DNA of 64,000 nt, taken from contig OZ237766.1 of the NCBI GenBank assembly GCA_965178125.1, positions 434,001-498,000 of the forward strand, written 5' to 3'. Made by a program: the position numbers and the translations under genes. Source of the DNA: Bilabrum cf. latius. Lineage: Eukaryota > Bigyra: Bicosoecida > Bigyra > Bicosoecida. The notes beneath the pieces were generated by a model. That model did not search any database. It worked only from the letters and a program-made list of their open reading frames with translations, and was not told the origin of the DNA. Shown here in pieces: positions 25,901 through 36,707 of the stretch; the first letter of the stretch is position 1, and every line of letters begins with the position of its first letter.

Positions 25901-28163
25901 GGTTAATCCACCCTTGAGGGCCACTGACGAGATCCACGTTCGTTGTGAGTCCGTGCTGCTGTCCGATGATCCTTCCGTGATGCTGTTTAACCCAGAAGCA
26001 GAGGCCAAGGGTGGACTGGTGGAGTGGCCTGCCATCGCCGCACTGGGCAGGGCAGGGGCGACATACGAGATCGAGGTGACGTGCTACAGAGGAGAGTCGA
26101 TCCAGCTACCAGGCACTCCACTGCGATCTTCCGTCCAAATGACACCTTGCGGTCCGGGCAAAGAGCCGGCAGGGCAAGGCGGGACCAGGTGTGACGACTG
26201 TCCATCAAGGTCCTATGCTTTGGGCTGGGACGGTGAGCAGTGCAAGTCATGCCCGGACGAGCTAGGATTCGCTTCCTGCGCAGGCGGTCTCCTGTCGCTG
26301 CCGTCGCAGGGATGGTACCTGGTGCCAGACGACGAAGCTGCTCCCTTGTTGAATCAAAGTACGGGAGAAAGGCTGATCACAGCTGCAGCGGAGTTTCACG
26401 AGTGCTTGTACCCCAGCGGATGCGTGATAGACCAAGATAAACGGGCGTTCAGCTGTGCAGAGGGTCACACGGGTCCTCTATGCGCCGTGTGCGACGAGAA
26501 GCTCAATTATGGAGCCAGCTCGACCCCGGGAGAGTGCGTGCCGTGCTACGATGACCAGGCAAATTGGGGCCTGGTGGGGTCAGGCATCGTCGTGATGACA
26601 ATCGGGCTCTTCTACGTGGCTGTGCTGCAGCGCCCTGACAAGCACTCTCGGCTGGGTATCGTGTTCCGCATTGGAATGAACTACATCACCGCGCTGGGTA
26701 CCCTAGGGCTGTACAAGGCCAAGGGGACAGAGACGTTCCGGATGCTGGTTGGATGGACCGAGACAGCCGGCGCCAGCCTGTTCGCTGGCAGCCCCTTGCA
26801 GTGCGCAGTGCGACCGTCGTTTTCGGCGATCTTCTTCACAGCCGCTGCTTTCCCATTCGTGGTGAGCGCTGGGGCCATCGTGCTCAACCTACTGGCTTTC
26901 TCGTTGGAAGCTTGCTCGGGGACTAAGATCAGACATCGGGACCTAAGTGGGCTGTGCAACCTTGTCCGATGCCTCGGACACGACGCGAATAAAAAGTTGC
27001 TACCAACACCTGCTCCATAGCTAACAGAGGCCCCGACGAACATCTCGTTCAGATCTGTTAACCCCATGTCGATGCAGCAGCTACGGGGTTCACAAGATGC
27101 AGGCTTAGTAGAGGGCGGAACCCGAAGCGTTAAGGCTGTCAGTCTAGCCGCAGCCACTGCAGCCACTCCAGACTCAGGCTCATCCCCCTGGATGTCGCGC
27201 CGGACATCAATTCATGCAGTCAAGGGCAAGGCAAGCCCATTCGAAGCCGTGTATGACTATTTCGTGGAGTTGCGGTTCTTGGGGACTGCCGTGCTGGTGG
27301 TGTGTCTCTCATACGCGGTGGTGTCCTCCATGGCACTGTCAGTATTTGACTGCCTGCCCGATCCGATTGGGGGTCGAGTCTACCTGAAGAGGGACCTGCG
27401 CGTGGAGTGCTACGTTGGAGATCACGTTGCGTTGCAGGCCGGTGCAGGGCTTGTGCTGTTGGTGTTGGGACTTGGCCTGCCGGTCGCGGTGGGTATCATG
27501 TTGTCACGTGTTTCACAGTATCGACTGGACAACGATGATGTTTTCTTTGAACAGTACGGGTTCTTGTACAAGGGGTACGACACTGGGAGGGGGCTGCAGT
27601 GGTGGGAGGCCATCGGGATGGTGCGCAAGGTGGCCATTGTGGCGATCGGATCGCTGATCAAAGAGCCCTACAACGCCGTGCAGTTTTCAATATCGGTGTC
27701 CGTGATGGCCTTGATGCTGCATTCGTAGTATCTGCCATTTAAGGAGAACATCTTCAACCGCATCGAGACGCTATGCCTGGCTGCAGTCACTGTCACCTAG
27801 ATTATGTCAGTGCTGTACCTGCGCAGCGAGGACCTGGTGCTGGAGGAGGAGGCTCAAATCGAGGCAGCCGGAGAATCGACGGCCAGTCTAATTTAGTCAG
27901 CAGGAGATGACGATTCAGGCAGCGTTGCTGGTGTTGAGAACAGCACGCTTGCATCTGGAGAAGAGAGAGCACTTGGCTCTATTCGAGATCGGCTCGCTTC
28001 GACCGAAACGCTCGTGACGGCGATCTTATGTTTCGTTAACTTTGTGGCCATGCTGTGCCTTGTGGTGACACTATGGCTAGTGCGGACCAAAGACAATGTC
28101 CGATTGGCAATGCGTGAGAGTAGCCCTACGACGACTCCCGCATCCGGATCTGGGTTACGGTGA
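7914..28163 (+). CDS. Giant multi-domain membrane/surface protein, about 6,289 aa (TAG=Gln)
   Basis: Five exons: 7914-8063, 8158-8256, 8435-8533, 9550-9885 and 9978-28163; all junctions are phase 0 with GTRAG donors. The last exon runs about 18.2 kb in one frame with about 40 TAG and no other stop until TGA at 28161-28163. Near the N-terminus is a hydrophobic signal/anchor segment (LYATLIVLVTICAVA, about residues 33-47). Next come RCC1/BLIP-II-like repeats with CWG motifs (8158 to about 11100), Gly/Ser-rich beta-helix-like sequence (about 14200-17600) and repeated beta-sandwich-like units with VVLEV..SCTLQVEAWAPW (about 18400-25500), including a 2.43-kb duplication. A Cys-rich module (about 26140-26560) and about nine membrane helices (26570-28080) follow. 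The architecture suggests a cell-surface adhesion, sensor or receptor protein; function is not known. The start ATG is the first before the hydrophobic segment. Domain names are by pattern only. Confidence 0.8.
8593..9030 (+). repeat. Dispersed repeat R3, copy 1, inside intron 3 of the giant gene
   Basis: About 438 bp highly similar to 63455-63878, same orientation, starting aaactggcgaacgctgcccc and ending at ctcaccaacta. It contains a poly-C tract (8881-8898) where the other copy carries (TC)n. It sits within a 1,016-nt intron, while the other introns modelled in full are under 200 nt, so it probably inserted there. No transposase is encoded; it may be a non-autonomous element. Confidence 0.8.
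19784..22213 (+). repeat. 2.43-kb in-frame segmental duplication, copy 1
   Basis: This copy matches 22241-24670 at an offset of 2457 bp (819 codons) with about ten differences in 2430 bp, most of them silent or conservative. The 27-bp spacer between copies keeps the frame. A more diverged version of its first part lies upstream at about 18790-19783, so this protein region has grown by repeated duplication. Confidence 0.95.
22241..24670 (+). repeat. 2.43-kb in-frame segmental duplication, copy 2
   Basis: Near-identical to 19784-22213. Both copies carry the same internal TAG codons, including the one (20127-20129 and 22584-22586) that aligns with CAG at 19218-19220 in the older repeat unit. 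Confidence 0.95.
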
Positions 28164-28350
28164 AAATGTATCGAAAATATAGTTTCGTTTGACTGCACTG
28201 GGCAAATACATCCGGATTACAAGCAACACGCATCTTCGGATAAACAGTCTTGGATCCATCTAGACTCTAATCATCCTGGATTTGAAAGACAGCAGGCAGT
28301 CCCACAGAAGAACCCCATCTTATCTACAATTTACCTCTAAGCTAGATGGA

Positions 28351-30873
28351 TCATGACACGGTGCATCCCCCGCCCTGATCAGTGGAAGTCTGAGTGCGCT
28401 CGGCCTGAGCCCGGCACTCGCCCGCATGCAGAGCCTCTTTCATCCTCGGCACGAGTACCTTTGCAAGCCGACCTGCCGCACCGCCCACTGAATGCTAGCC
28501 ACTCGATCTGCTAGTATCTCTCTATCCGCTGGCTGCAGCAGCCCCATCATCGCCCGCAGCCGTCAAAGCATCGGCAGCAGCTGACTTGTCCGGATCCGGA
28601 TATGCCCCCGATGTAGCCACTGGCACAGACCCCAGCGCGGCAATGAGTGCAGGCGTCGCCAGAGTGCTTGGGTCAAGCAAATGTCGACGGTAAGACATGT
28701 CCGGCTCACCGTACTTTGGCGGCAAAGGCTGCATGAGCGCGGCAGTGTCATCGCCAGTGATATCGGCAAGCACGCGGAGCAGGGGATATGCCGCTGCAGC
28801 AGCCGCATCCGGTTGGCCAGGGTGCTCTAGCCGCACGCAGTCCAGTGCGTGGGCGATATAGTCGCCGATCACGCTCCCAACATCTGTATCGACCTCCACC
28901 CTGTGCGGCGCGGCAGCACCTTCCGTATTACGGGCCTCGCCTCCGCCGGAGTCATGATCGCTTGCACTGGGCTCCCTCCGAGGTGATCCCCTGTGCTTAC
29001 CCCTGCCACCACCACCACGTTCACCGCCATGATCATTACCACTGCTGCCACGGAGCCACTCGCGAGACCGGTCAAAGAAGTGAACGGATTGCAACCAGAG
29101 CAGCGCAATGGCTTTGCCCAGCTTATCGTGTGAAGATCCAGCAGCAAAACTTCCCGACTCCTGAGCTGCACCTGCACTAGCATTTGCAGCGGTCGCACTA
29201 GCAGCCCCGGCTGTCCCTGTCCCAGCCCCTGTCCCTGTCCCAGCCCCAGCCCCGAGCAGCTCCCGCTTCACCCCTTCAATCAGTCCGTGCATGCTCTCAG
29301 GCTCGCATTCAATCAGCGTCTCGGGCGGCATAATAACCGCCCCATCATCGGCTGCTTCCGCCTGCCCTGCGACCTCACCGTCCCCAGCAGTGGTCCCAAT
29401 CGCCTGTATCCTCCTCGCCATGGCGCTGTAATCCACTCCCTGCAGCTGCACGAGCCGCAGTGCAATGCACCTGGGGAACACGCCTCTGATGGCGGCCTTG
29501 CCTCGCTCGCCGATGGAGCATCCGCTCATGAAGAGCTCCTGTAGCGTGCGGTTTCTGGTTATAGCGCCCGCCAAAGTAACAGCACCCGAATCTCCGATTG
29601 GGTTGCCCTCAATCGTCACACGGACAAGGCTCTGGTTCCGGTTAAGGCCCTCGGCGATTGCAGTAATGGAGGCAGGCCCCAGCCCGCAGTTGGCCACCAG
29701 CAGCTCCTGCAGGTGTACAGCCTGACCGATACCCTCGCCCAGCGCACTTGCAGCTGTCGCACATTTGTCAGCAGAATCGCCGCCATCATCATCGTCATCA
29801 TCATCGTCATCATCAGCCTGTGCGCCAGCCGCGGTGATCCCATGCCCGCTAATGTCAAGCACTTGCAGTGAGGTATTGGTCGCAAGACCGCGGAACAGGG
29901 CTTCGACATGCGCGGCGCCGATGGTTGCGGAACTTCCTTTTGGCTCAGACAGGATGAGCCGACGGATGCGGCATCCCGGGGCGGCGAGAAGTTTGCCGGC
30001 CGCAGCGAAAGCTCGGCCACCAGACCGACAGTTCATCGCGCCGATCGTCTCGAGGTACTTGCAGTGCACTGCACCTTCGATCACCGCCACAAGCGCGTCG
30101 TCTCCCAACGCGGGGTTGTCGTTGACGTCGAGCAGCTGCAGTGCGCTGCACCCTGCCAGTAGGCTACCCACAGGGGCACCGAACGACCCGTCCAGGGCGC
30201 ACCCGCTCAGGTTCAGCTCGCGAAGAACGTTCGCTGACGAACCTTCCCCGAGCCCGTCAAACAGTTTCTCGGCCCCCTCTGGGCTCAGGACGCTTCCCTG
30301 CAGGTCCAGCACCTCCAGGGTGCAGCGCACTGCAGCGAGGCCTCGAGCGATGCCGGCGCATCCGTCCGGCCCTAGGTTGGGCATGTGGCAGATGGCAAGG
30401 TGCTTTAAGGAGACGGCCGGCGGCGATAGAGGAACACCGCTAGAGCCTGCAGCTGTGGTTTCACTGGCATTGCCTGATGGTGAAGAAGCCGTGTCCAGCG
30501 ATGGTGCTGTTGTTCGTGGTGCCGATGCAGACGGGGCTCCTGCAGACGCACCTGCTCCTGCTCCAGTGGAGCCACCGCTTTTCCCTTCTGCACTGCTCGA
30601 TGATAGGTCGCTCAAAAGATCTCCGATTGCGATTCCTGAAGCTGCGCCCAGCTTCCATGCTCGCCCCAAGCTGATGCTGGTGAGAGTCGCTAGGCTGTTT
30701 CTAAGCGCTCCGAGCAGAACTACAAACTGCTCGTCGGTGACAGGCGACTCGTGCATATGTATCGAGCGAATGCGATGGTTGGACCGCATTGATGCTGCCA
30801 TGGCTCGCACTTCGTGGTCTCCGTAGCACTGCCGACCGAATGAGATCATGTCACTGTTCTTGAAGTGCTCCAC
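28351..30873 (-). CDS. Leucine-rich repeat (RNI-like) protein with CaaX box (TAG=Gln)
   Basis: An open minus-strand frame of 840 codons ends at TGA 28351-28353, with two TAGs read through (28522-28524 and one 27 nt further on). Repeats of the ribonuclease-inhibitor type (LQELxxxxCxxGxxxxxAIAEGLxxNxxLxxLxxxxNxIGxxGAxxLAxAL) fill the middle (about 29480-30600), broken by Ala/Gly/Ser-rich linkers and a run of about ten Asp (about 29785-29815). The last residues are Cys-Thr-Val-Ser, a farnesyl-type CaaX motif that appears only when TAG is read as Gln, so membrane attachment is likely. The same ending occurs in the relic at 5.8 kb. The first in-frame ATG is at 30849. The frame stays open further upstream to a good acceptor (ttcttacacag, about 30910), so a short 5' exon may be missing from this model. 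RNI-type LRRs bind proteins; the partner is unknown. Confidence 0.8.
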
Positions 30874-30909
30874 AAGCCTGGCGGCAGTGGGGCTAAGGAG
30901 CCCCTGTGT

Positions 30910-32404
30910 AAGAAAAGCCTACCAGTAAAAACAATAATAAAAAAGATGCCTGCAGCTCTAAAAGTCTTCGAGTGTATCAACAATGGCTAGGCAGCTTACA
31001 CCTTGGCTTCCGTGTGACCCTGCCGCTTCTGTTGCTGCCATTCTACCCAAGCTGGGGCACTTGATATGACTTTCAATATGTCCGACCGTTATATTGCCTA
31101 ACTATGCAACACTTAGCCTCAAACTTGGATAATCTAGACAAAAGTTGCCAAGAACGGATGCCCCGGTTGGTTCCGCAACCAATTGCGCGGTGCCACGATC
31201 CCGGGTTTGCGGATGCTGGTGGGACATGCCTGTGCATCGAAAAAGAACGCAGCGAAACCGCCACGAGCTGCCTGATCTGCTCCCGACCACCCATATCCCA
31301 TATCCGGATGTCGCTTGCATGCCGGGCATGGTCCCAGCGCTACACACACTCAACTATTAGTGGCCCATTGTCATGTTCGTACAGTGCTCGCATTGATATC
31401 GTTCCTTCCAATACTAGCCCAGTCCTTGCATGACAATGCGGGCGCTGCAATGGAGCGATCAACTGGGCAGGGGTAGCGGCAGGCGTCCCAGAGCTTCAGG
31501 CGCTTCGACGGCTGCTCTGTGTGCTATGTGGATTCCAGGCATCGTGGCACGATCTAGGCACATCCCAGGCAGTGAGAGCACGTGGTTTCCCACCAGGGAA
31601 CGGTGGCTTGCGCCTACTGCGCGTGGTCGGGGAAAGACCGCAAATCACGAGACCCCAGCATCCGGTCCCGCCGGCGGATGCAGCTGGTGCAAAACCGGAA
31701 GAAGATTTCGAAAAAAGGCAAACGGAGCGCAAGCGGTCATTAGTTGGCTGCTGCCACATTCATCTAAACTTATATATGGATCAGGATATACCTTGGCCTA
31801 TGAATTAGCACTATTCTCCGGTTGGGCATCGCGAGGGGTCTGCAAGCCCAATAAGCGACCTTAGTGCTAGAGCTCCAAATATAAGTAGCTCATTGAGGCG
31901 CGATTCCAAACTGGACATGCGATCCAGATATTTCAATCCATTATTGGCCTTATATTCTGGCTCGGTATTGCCGCCATATCCGAGGGCGGCACCTTTTGAT
32001 TCAGTATCGCGAATTGCGTTTGTCGTGAGGTATACGCGATTATTTTGCCATGCTTGCCCTAACTGCGCCAAGATTTATTAAATTGAAACTATGACACTTG
32101 CTGCCGCAGCTACCACGAACGAGCGTAGTCCCCGAGTTTGCTGCCCAGGCACTCGAGCGCGAGAATGGAAGCACGCTGGTACAAGCAGTAAAAGCAGCAA
32201 GGCATCCTACGCAAGAGAGATGAGCTGAACCAAATTAAATACTTGTCATGGTGCAGACTTAAAACCGCGGTGGGCAAAGCTGCATGCTTCGGAGCGATAC
32301 GATTCGTCGGAACTTGAGGAAATGAGCCCGTCTACCAGCTCGTAATTTTGCTACTAGTCAGCTTTACTTAAATAGCACCATTGTAATTTATTTCCCATAG
32401 AGGA
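30910..32404. other. Interval without a confident gene
   Basis: Frames here are short. The only stretch with a possible family signal is the minus-strand frame at 31073-31448, described separately. The region at 32100-32404 is AT-rich 3' flank of the gene ending at 32405. Confidence 0.5.
31073..31448 (-). CDS. Possible exon or relic with a G3-like WDMGG motif
   Basis: If TAG is read through, a minus-strand frame of about 120 codons ends at TGA near 31073. It contains RIWDMGGREQIRQL (about 31270-31310), which resembles the switch II region of Arf-type GTPases (WDxGGxxxIRxL). A plausible acceptor (ccattgcag) precedes it. No P-loop, NKxD or start is visible nearby, so this could be a decayed GTPase fragment or a chance match. 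Confidence 0.2.
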
Positions 32405-34093
32405 TTACGCCGCCGCAGCTGCAGTGACCATCCCTGCACACAGTGCTCCCAAACCTGCGACGCTACCACAAGCTCCAGCCACGGTCCAAGCCGGTGCTGC
32501 AGCGAGACACACGCATGTAAGGCCCATAGCTGCAGTCGTTGTGAACCACAGTCCCGTATTAACCTGCGAGCAGCGAACGCTCTCGGGAAGCCACCTTTTG
32601 GTGAACTCGGCAGTTGCCTTGGCTTTCTCCCACACGAGTTTGCGCGTCTTCTAACCTCCAGAGCACGCCTCACTGATGGCATCCACGATGAACTCCAGAA
32701 GCGTTTGAGGTAGGCTGTTGGCACCAGCATGGTCGCGGCTGTGCCCTTTTTCTTGCTCTTGCGCTTGGTTGTCCTCTTCCTCTTGCCCGCCGTCTTGCTC
32801 TTCCACTGGCTGTATCGCCGGTGCTTGTGCGGGGTTTTGTTCCTCTACTATACCCGGGCCTGAAATGGTCTCGAAACCATAGTCAATAGCCTGGGTCCGC
32901 AGACTTTTGGCGTCGTCATCTGCGGCACCAAAGAACGCACCGGCGGCTACCTCCGCCACGCATTTCACTCTTTTGTCCCGATCCCCAGCTCCGGTGCTCA
33001 TGGGCTGACCTTGTTCGCACTTCTCCCTCATGCTCCTGCGGGCTGCATCATCCGCTGCTTTGATGAAATCTTCACGTTTTCGTTGGTACAGGGTGTCGAG
33101 CTTGCTTTTGGCTTGGCGTTCGACATCGCTACGATACCCTGCAAGACGATTCGGGTTTGCATCCTGGCGGCCCTGCCGTTGTATCCGGATGTCATCTCCC
33201 ACCTCGGTTTCGATCCTGGACTTTTGGCTAGAAAGCCAGCGCTATTCATTGGCTTGGATCGTCTATTTGTATGCCGCTTCCACCCTACTCGGTGTTCTGA
33301 GATCATGCTGGAGGGCGTCCGCGGCTGCCTACTGGTAAATCGGTTGCAGCGTGTTTTCAACGTGCTTTTGGCCCGTTGCGATCCCTTTGTCTGGGTCACC
33401 GGAACGTATCATTTCAGCCTCAGCTATGTCTGTAGCTGCTTCAAGGCATTTGGCCTGCCGCTAGCCCGCCCACATACCCTGGACCCGCTGGTACGCTCCT
33501 GATTTCGCGAGATCTACTTCGGCATCTGAATACTCGCTCTCATCTCCAAGATTCCAGTCGAAGTCACCCATGGCTCGTGCAAGAGCATCGGCTGTGGATG
33601 CCTACCGGTCTCTCTGTACGTCTTCGTCGGATTCAGGGGCTTGAAGAACTTGCAGAATTCGTTCGCGGCGGCTCATTCGAGGCGCACCGGATGCATCCGC
33701 CGATTGAGAAGCGCTCTAAAAATCGTCTGCGGGGTCTGTAAGAGTGTTTGTTGTATCCGTATGTAGTGCATGGCTTGCAGCACCGCCATAATCTCCAGTA
33801 CCCGCACCGCTTGCGGCCGAGCCATCTTGTAGCGCGCCGGCGGCACGAGCGAGATCGCCCGAGTCCGGCTCGCCGCTTGAGCGATGGGAACACAGGGAGA
33901 CAAGGCTTCGTGCGCTGCCGCGGCTGTCCGACGAACTTTTAGAATGGCTGGAATCATTGGATTTGCGTCGACCTGGTGCAACAGAGTCCGAGGTTGGCCA
34001 TCTATCTTCAGGCTCATCCAGGTTGCGCTGCTGCGGATCCTCGTCAGATGAACTGCTGTAGTCTTCCTCATCAATGTGAGGAGCTGATGCCAT
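32405..34093 (-). CDS. Membrane-anchored family protein, paralogue C (TAG=Gln)
   Basis: One exon from ATG (34091-34093) to TAA (32405-32407), 562 codons, with about seven in-frame TAGs (for example 33716-33718 and 32651-32653). The N-terminal part is Ser/Asp-rich and looks disordered. The middle is helical and charged and holds the motif RWLSSQKSRIE followed about 90 residues later by PMSTGAGDRDKRV, both shared with the two upstream neighbours. A Gln/Glu-rich linker follows. The C-terminus has two hydrophobic segments rich in Ala, Gly and Cys (32420-32550) that could span a membrane. I do not recognise the family. This is the only gene in the window ending in TAA. Confidence 0.7.
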
Positions 34094-34178
34094 CGCTGGC
34101 TGTTGATAGAGCTGTCAATACGTCAATGGGTATCGAGTCTCTTGACTGGAACCTTGTGCTACCATGTGTGATTTCGCG

Positions 34179-34187
34179 TAGTGCTCG
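34179..34187 (-). promoter_or_regulatory. CGAGCACTA motif 86 bp upstream of paralogue C
   Basis: The same or a near-identical 9-mer lies upstream of all three tandem paralogues (see also 36440-36448 and 38182-38190) at roughly -86 to -113 from the likely ATG. It could be a core promoter element or leftover homology from gene duplication. Confidence 0.3.
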
Positions 34188-34510
34188 CAACCCGCCTAGT
34201 GCTACCCGTGGATCGGAGCAATCGTCTCTGATGATGCATGGTCGCAAGCCGGGTATGGGAACGAGCAAGGCTAATTCTTCTCGGTCCAAGCTTCTGATTA
34301 GCAATCTTAGCTTACAACGGCGTATTGCGAGCTCATGGGCTGCAAACGCCTGAAATCATCCGAATGGATCCATCACAGGATTGGCACACGCCAGCCCACC
34401 CGTCTAATCAGTTCTGGTAGTTCGCTTACTGCATAATATACACGCAATTCGGCATTTAGAATCAATCATACAGGGTATGTCTTGATGGAGCTGTGCATGT
34501 GCGCGGCCCG

Positions 34511-34644
34511 TGACCGGACTGACCGGGGGCGGGAAGAGCACGTGCACCACTCCGCAGCCGAGGAGGAGGGGGTCGGGAGAGTGGGCAAAGGATTGCCCAA
34601 TCTCCGCCCCTCCCCAAAACGCAGAAACGGTATGCACGTCATCG
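34511..34644 (+). repeat. Dispersed repeat R2, copy 2
   Basis: About 134 bp closely similar to 6936-7064 in the same orientation, with small indels. It lies between two tandem paralogues. Confidence 0.75.
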
Positions 34645-34844
34645 ACAAGTCAACTGGTGGTATCGGTCGCGCCGTTCAAATGCGACCGCCAGCGCCAGCA
34701 GGACCCCACATGGTCCTTCTGGCGCCTCCCACTCCGACGGCAACACCATCAAAGACAAAAAATAAAAAGGGCAAGAATACAACCGGCTGAATCTGCTGTC
34801 TACGAGATAAAGCTCACGGAATGAGCAATGCATCGCAACGGCTC

Positions 34845-36344
34845 TCAGGCAGAAGCTGCGCATGCGTATCTCACCAGCCCACCAATGGCCAAGCCGCCTA
34901 GGACCAGACCGGCCGTAAGCAGCACAGCTGGCAGAAAGGCAGCTACAAGTCCAAGACCGACCCCTGCTACCACCACACAACATGCATACGTTGCGATTGA
35001 TTCGTTACTCGTGGCTGGCTTCGGTACATGGAACGTCCCCCCGTCCAGATTTGACGGGCGCCCGGGCGGGTCCGGTGTGAGTAGCCCTCCGACGGGTTGC
35101 ATACCGCGCGTCTGGATACAGATTCTCTACACTGCACGCCGTCGAAGTTCAGGCGCCTGCTGGTCTGCGATGGTGAAGAATTCGCTCTCGGCGACTGCCG
35201 CCGCAGCCTCGACTCTGTCGTTCCGGTCTTTTGTGCTCGTCCCCACCGGCTTGCCGTCTTCCCCACGTTCAACGAAGCTCTATTGCGCAGCAGCGTCTGC
35301 CTTCTTGATGTATTCCGGACGAGCATTTTGGTAGGCAGCTTGGAAGTATTCGCAGGCTTGGGTTGCGGCGTGGCGGATTTGCTGCTCGTTTGCCAAGCCA
35401 GCGCCCGGGTCCTCTCGCTGTACGAGAGTCTGCACCACTTCTTCAATTGTTTTCTTTTGCCGCGGGAGCCAGTCATTTTCTTCCGTGGCCTTGATGTTCA
35501 CTTCATAAACTCGTCTGACGTGCGGATGGGCTGGAATGTAGCGACTCGCCGTATGCACTGCACAGCTGCGCGAAACGACTTCCATGGTTCCCCCAATGGT
35601 ATCGATACCAGCTTCCCATGCCCTCTTGCGGTCTCCATGCCCTCGAAACTCAGCTGCAGCTACTTCTGCAGCTTGCTGCTGCAACTGCCCTTTGTGGTTG
35701 CTCCAGTGGGAGTCGATGCGTTCCTCTGTGATCCGCTGTGCAGTGGCCAATTCGTCCTGCTTGTACGCATCCTCTATGCCCAGCAGGCAGTCCAGATCGC
35801 GCATCACGCATTCGAACGATTCCTTCTTAACAGAGTCAAGCATTTTATTGAAACAGCATTTAGACTCAGCCACTTCGTACTGCCCCTCGAACGCCGCCTC
35901 ATGGCAACCTGGCGGCACTGATTGAGGGCTACCCTGGCATTTGCCGGCAGAAGAGTCTTCGCTCGAGTCACATCGAGAAGTTTTGCCAGATTCCATGCTC
36001 TTTTCACCTGCCGTATTCGCTCCCGCCCCGCTCGAAGGCGGCCCTGCGTTGGAAAGTGAGTGCCCTAGATCTTGCGGTTCAGGCTGGCCTTTCGAAGGAC
36101 CGCAACTTGACGAAGACCCGCCGCTAGCATAATATGGCATGTTCCTGCAGCTAGATGGATCACCAAGCTCACTAGAATCGTCTTTACCGCCTATGCTAAT
36201 CGGAACTACCGCCCCATGCTCGATGCCTTGCGGATCGCCGTCCGATTCACTATCGTAGTCGACAGCGCCGGTAGTCCCGGCAGTCCCTTCCGCAGAAGTT
36301 TTTCCATCTGAATTGTACTTTTGAACCGAGTTGTTGCCCCCCAT
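34845..36344 (-). CDS. Membrane-anchored family protein, paralogue B (TAG=Gln)
   Basis: One exon of 499 codons from ATG (36342-36344) to TGA (34845-34847) with two in-frame TAGs (35280-35282 and about 35139). The start MGGNNS fits the N-myristoylation pattern (Gly2, Ser6). A Ser/Gly/Asp-rich N-terminal third is followed by a helical domain with the family motifs ENDWLPRQKKTIE and KPVGTSTKDRNDRV. At the C-terminus are two adjacent hydrophobic segments (about 34860-34990) rich in Val, Leu, Ala and Gly. The order matches paralogues A and C. The protein is probably anchored in a membrane with a large cytosolic domain. Function unknown. Confidence 0.75.
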
Positions 36345-36707
36345 GTTTGGTATTGGAGGGAGTCCAACGCACAGTGGTCAAACTGACAAACCACGTCGGC
36401 TTGCTCAATGATCGTCATACGATAGCCTTGTGCTACTAGTAGTACTCGACTAAACTCTTAGTAGCTCTAGGTTCTCGAATCTGCAGGCAGGGCCTATTGA
36501 GTGCTCTTGCCGCCAAAGACACCTATGGTAAAAGCAACGTGTATGGTCCAAGTTGGACGTCAATGCACCGGGCCTAACTTGGACAGCTTGCAGGCGGCGC
36601 CATCCTCGCAACTAATTGTACTCACAATCCGTGGTGAGGCTTGCCTGTACTCCACATTTGCCTCTGCACCGATACCACACCAGCACACAGCATTTCGATG
36701 ACCCAAT
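36345..36707. other. Intergenic interval upstream of paralogue B
   Basis: This is the 5' region of paralogue B, with the TAGTACTCG motif at 36440-36448, and the 3' flank of paralogue A. Nothing else was recognised. Confidence 0.5.
36440..36448 (-). promoter_or_regulatory. CGAGTACTA motif 96 bp upstream of paralogue B
   Basis: One-base variant of the motif upstream of paralogues A and C, at a similar distance from the ATG. Confidence 0.3.

Larger units (their letters stand above)
34094..34844. other. Intergenic interval with promoter motif and repeat R2
   Basis: This lies between two tandem minus-strand paralogues. It contains the motif TAGTGCTCG (34179-34187) upstream of paralogue C and dispersed repeat R2 copy 2. 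No coding frame was recognised. Confidence 0.6.

Noticed and set aside
29765-30826. Long plus-strand open frame (353 codons)
   Set aside because: It is antisense to the LRR gene, has no recognisable domain, and is explained by the GC-rich codon pattern of the true strand.
2-30873. Many adjacent fragments ending in TAG as separate small genes or pseudogenes
   Set aside because: Neighbouring fragments share one frame, only TAG interrupts them, and conserved motifs run across the TAGs; decayed genes would also show TAA, TGA and frameshifts.
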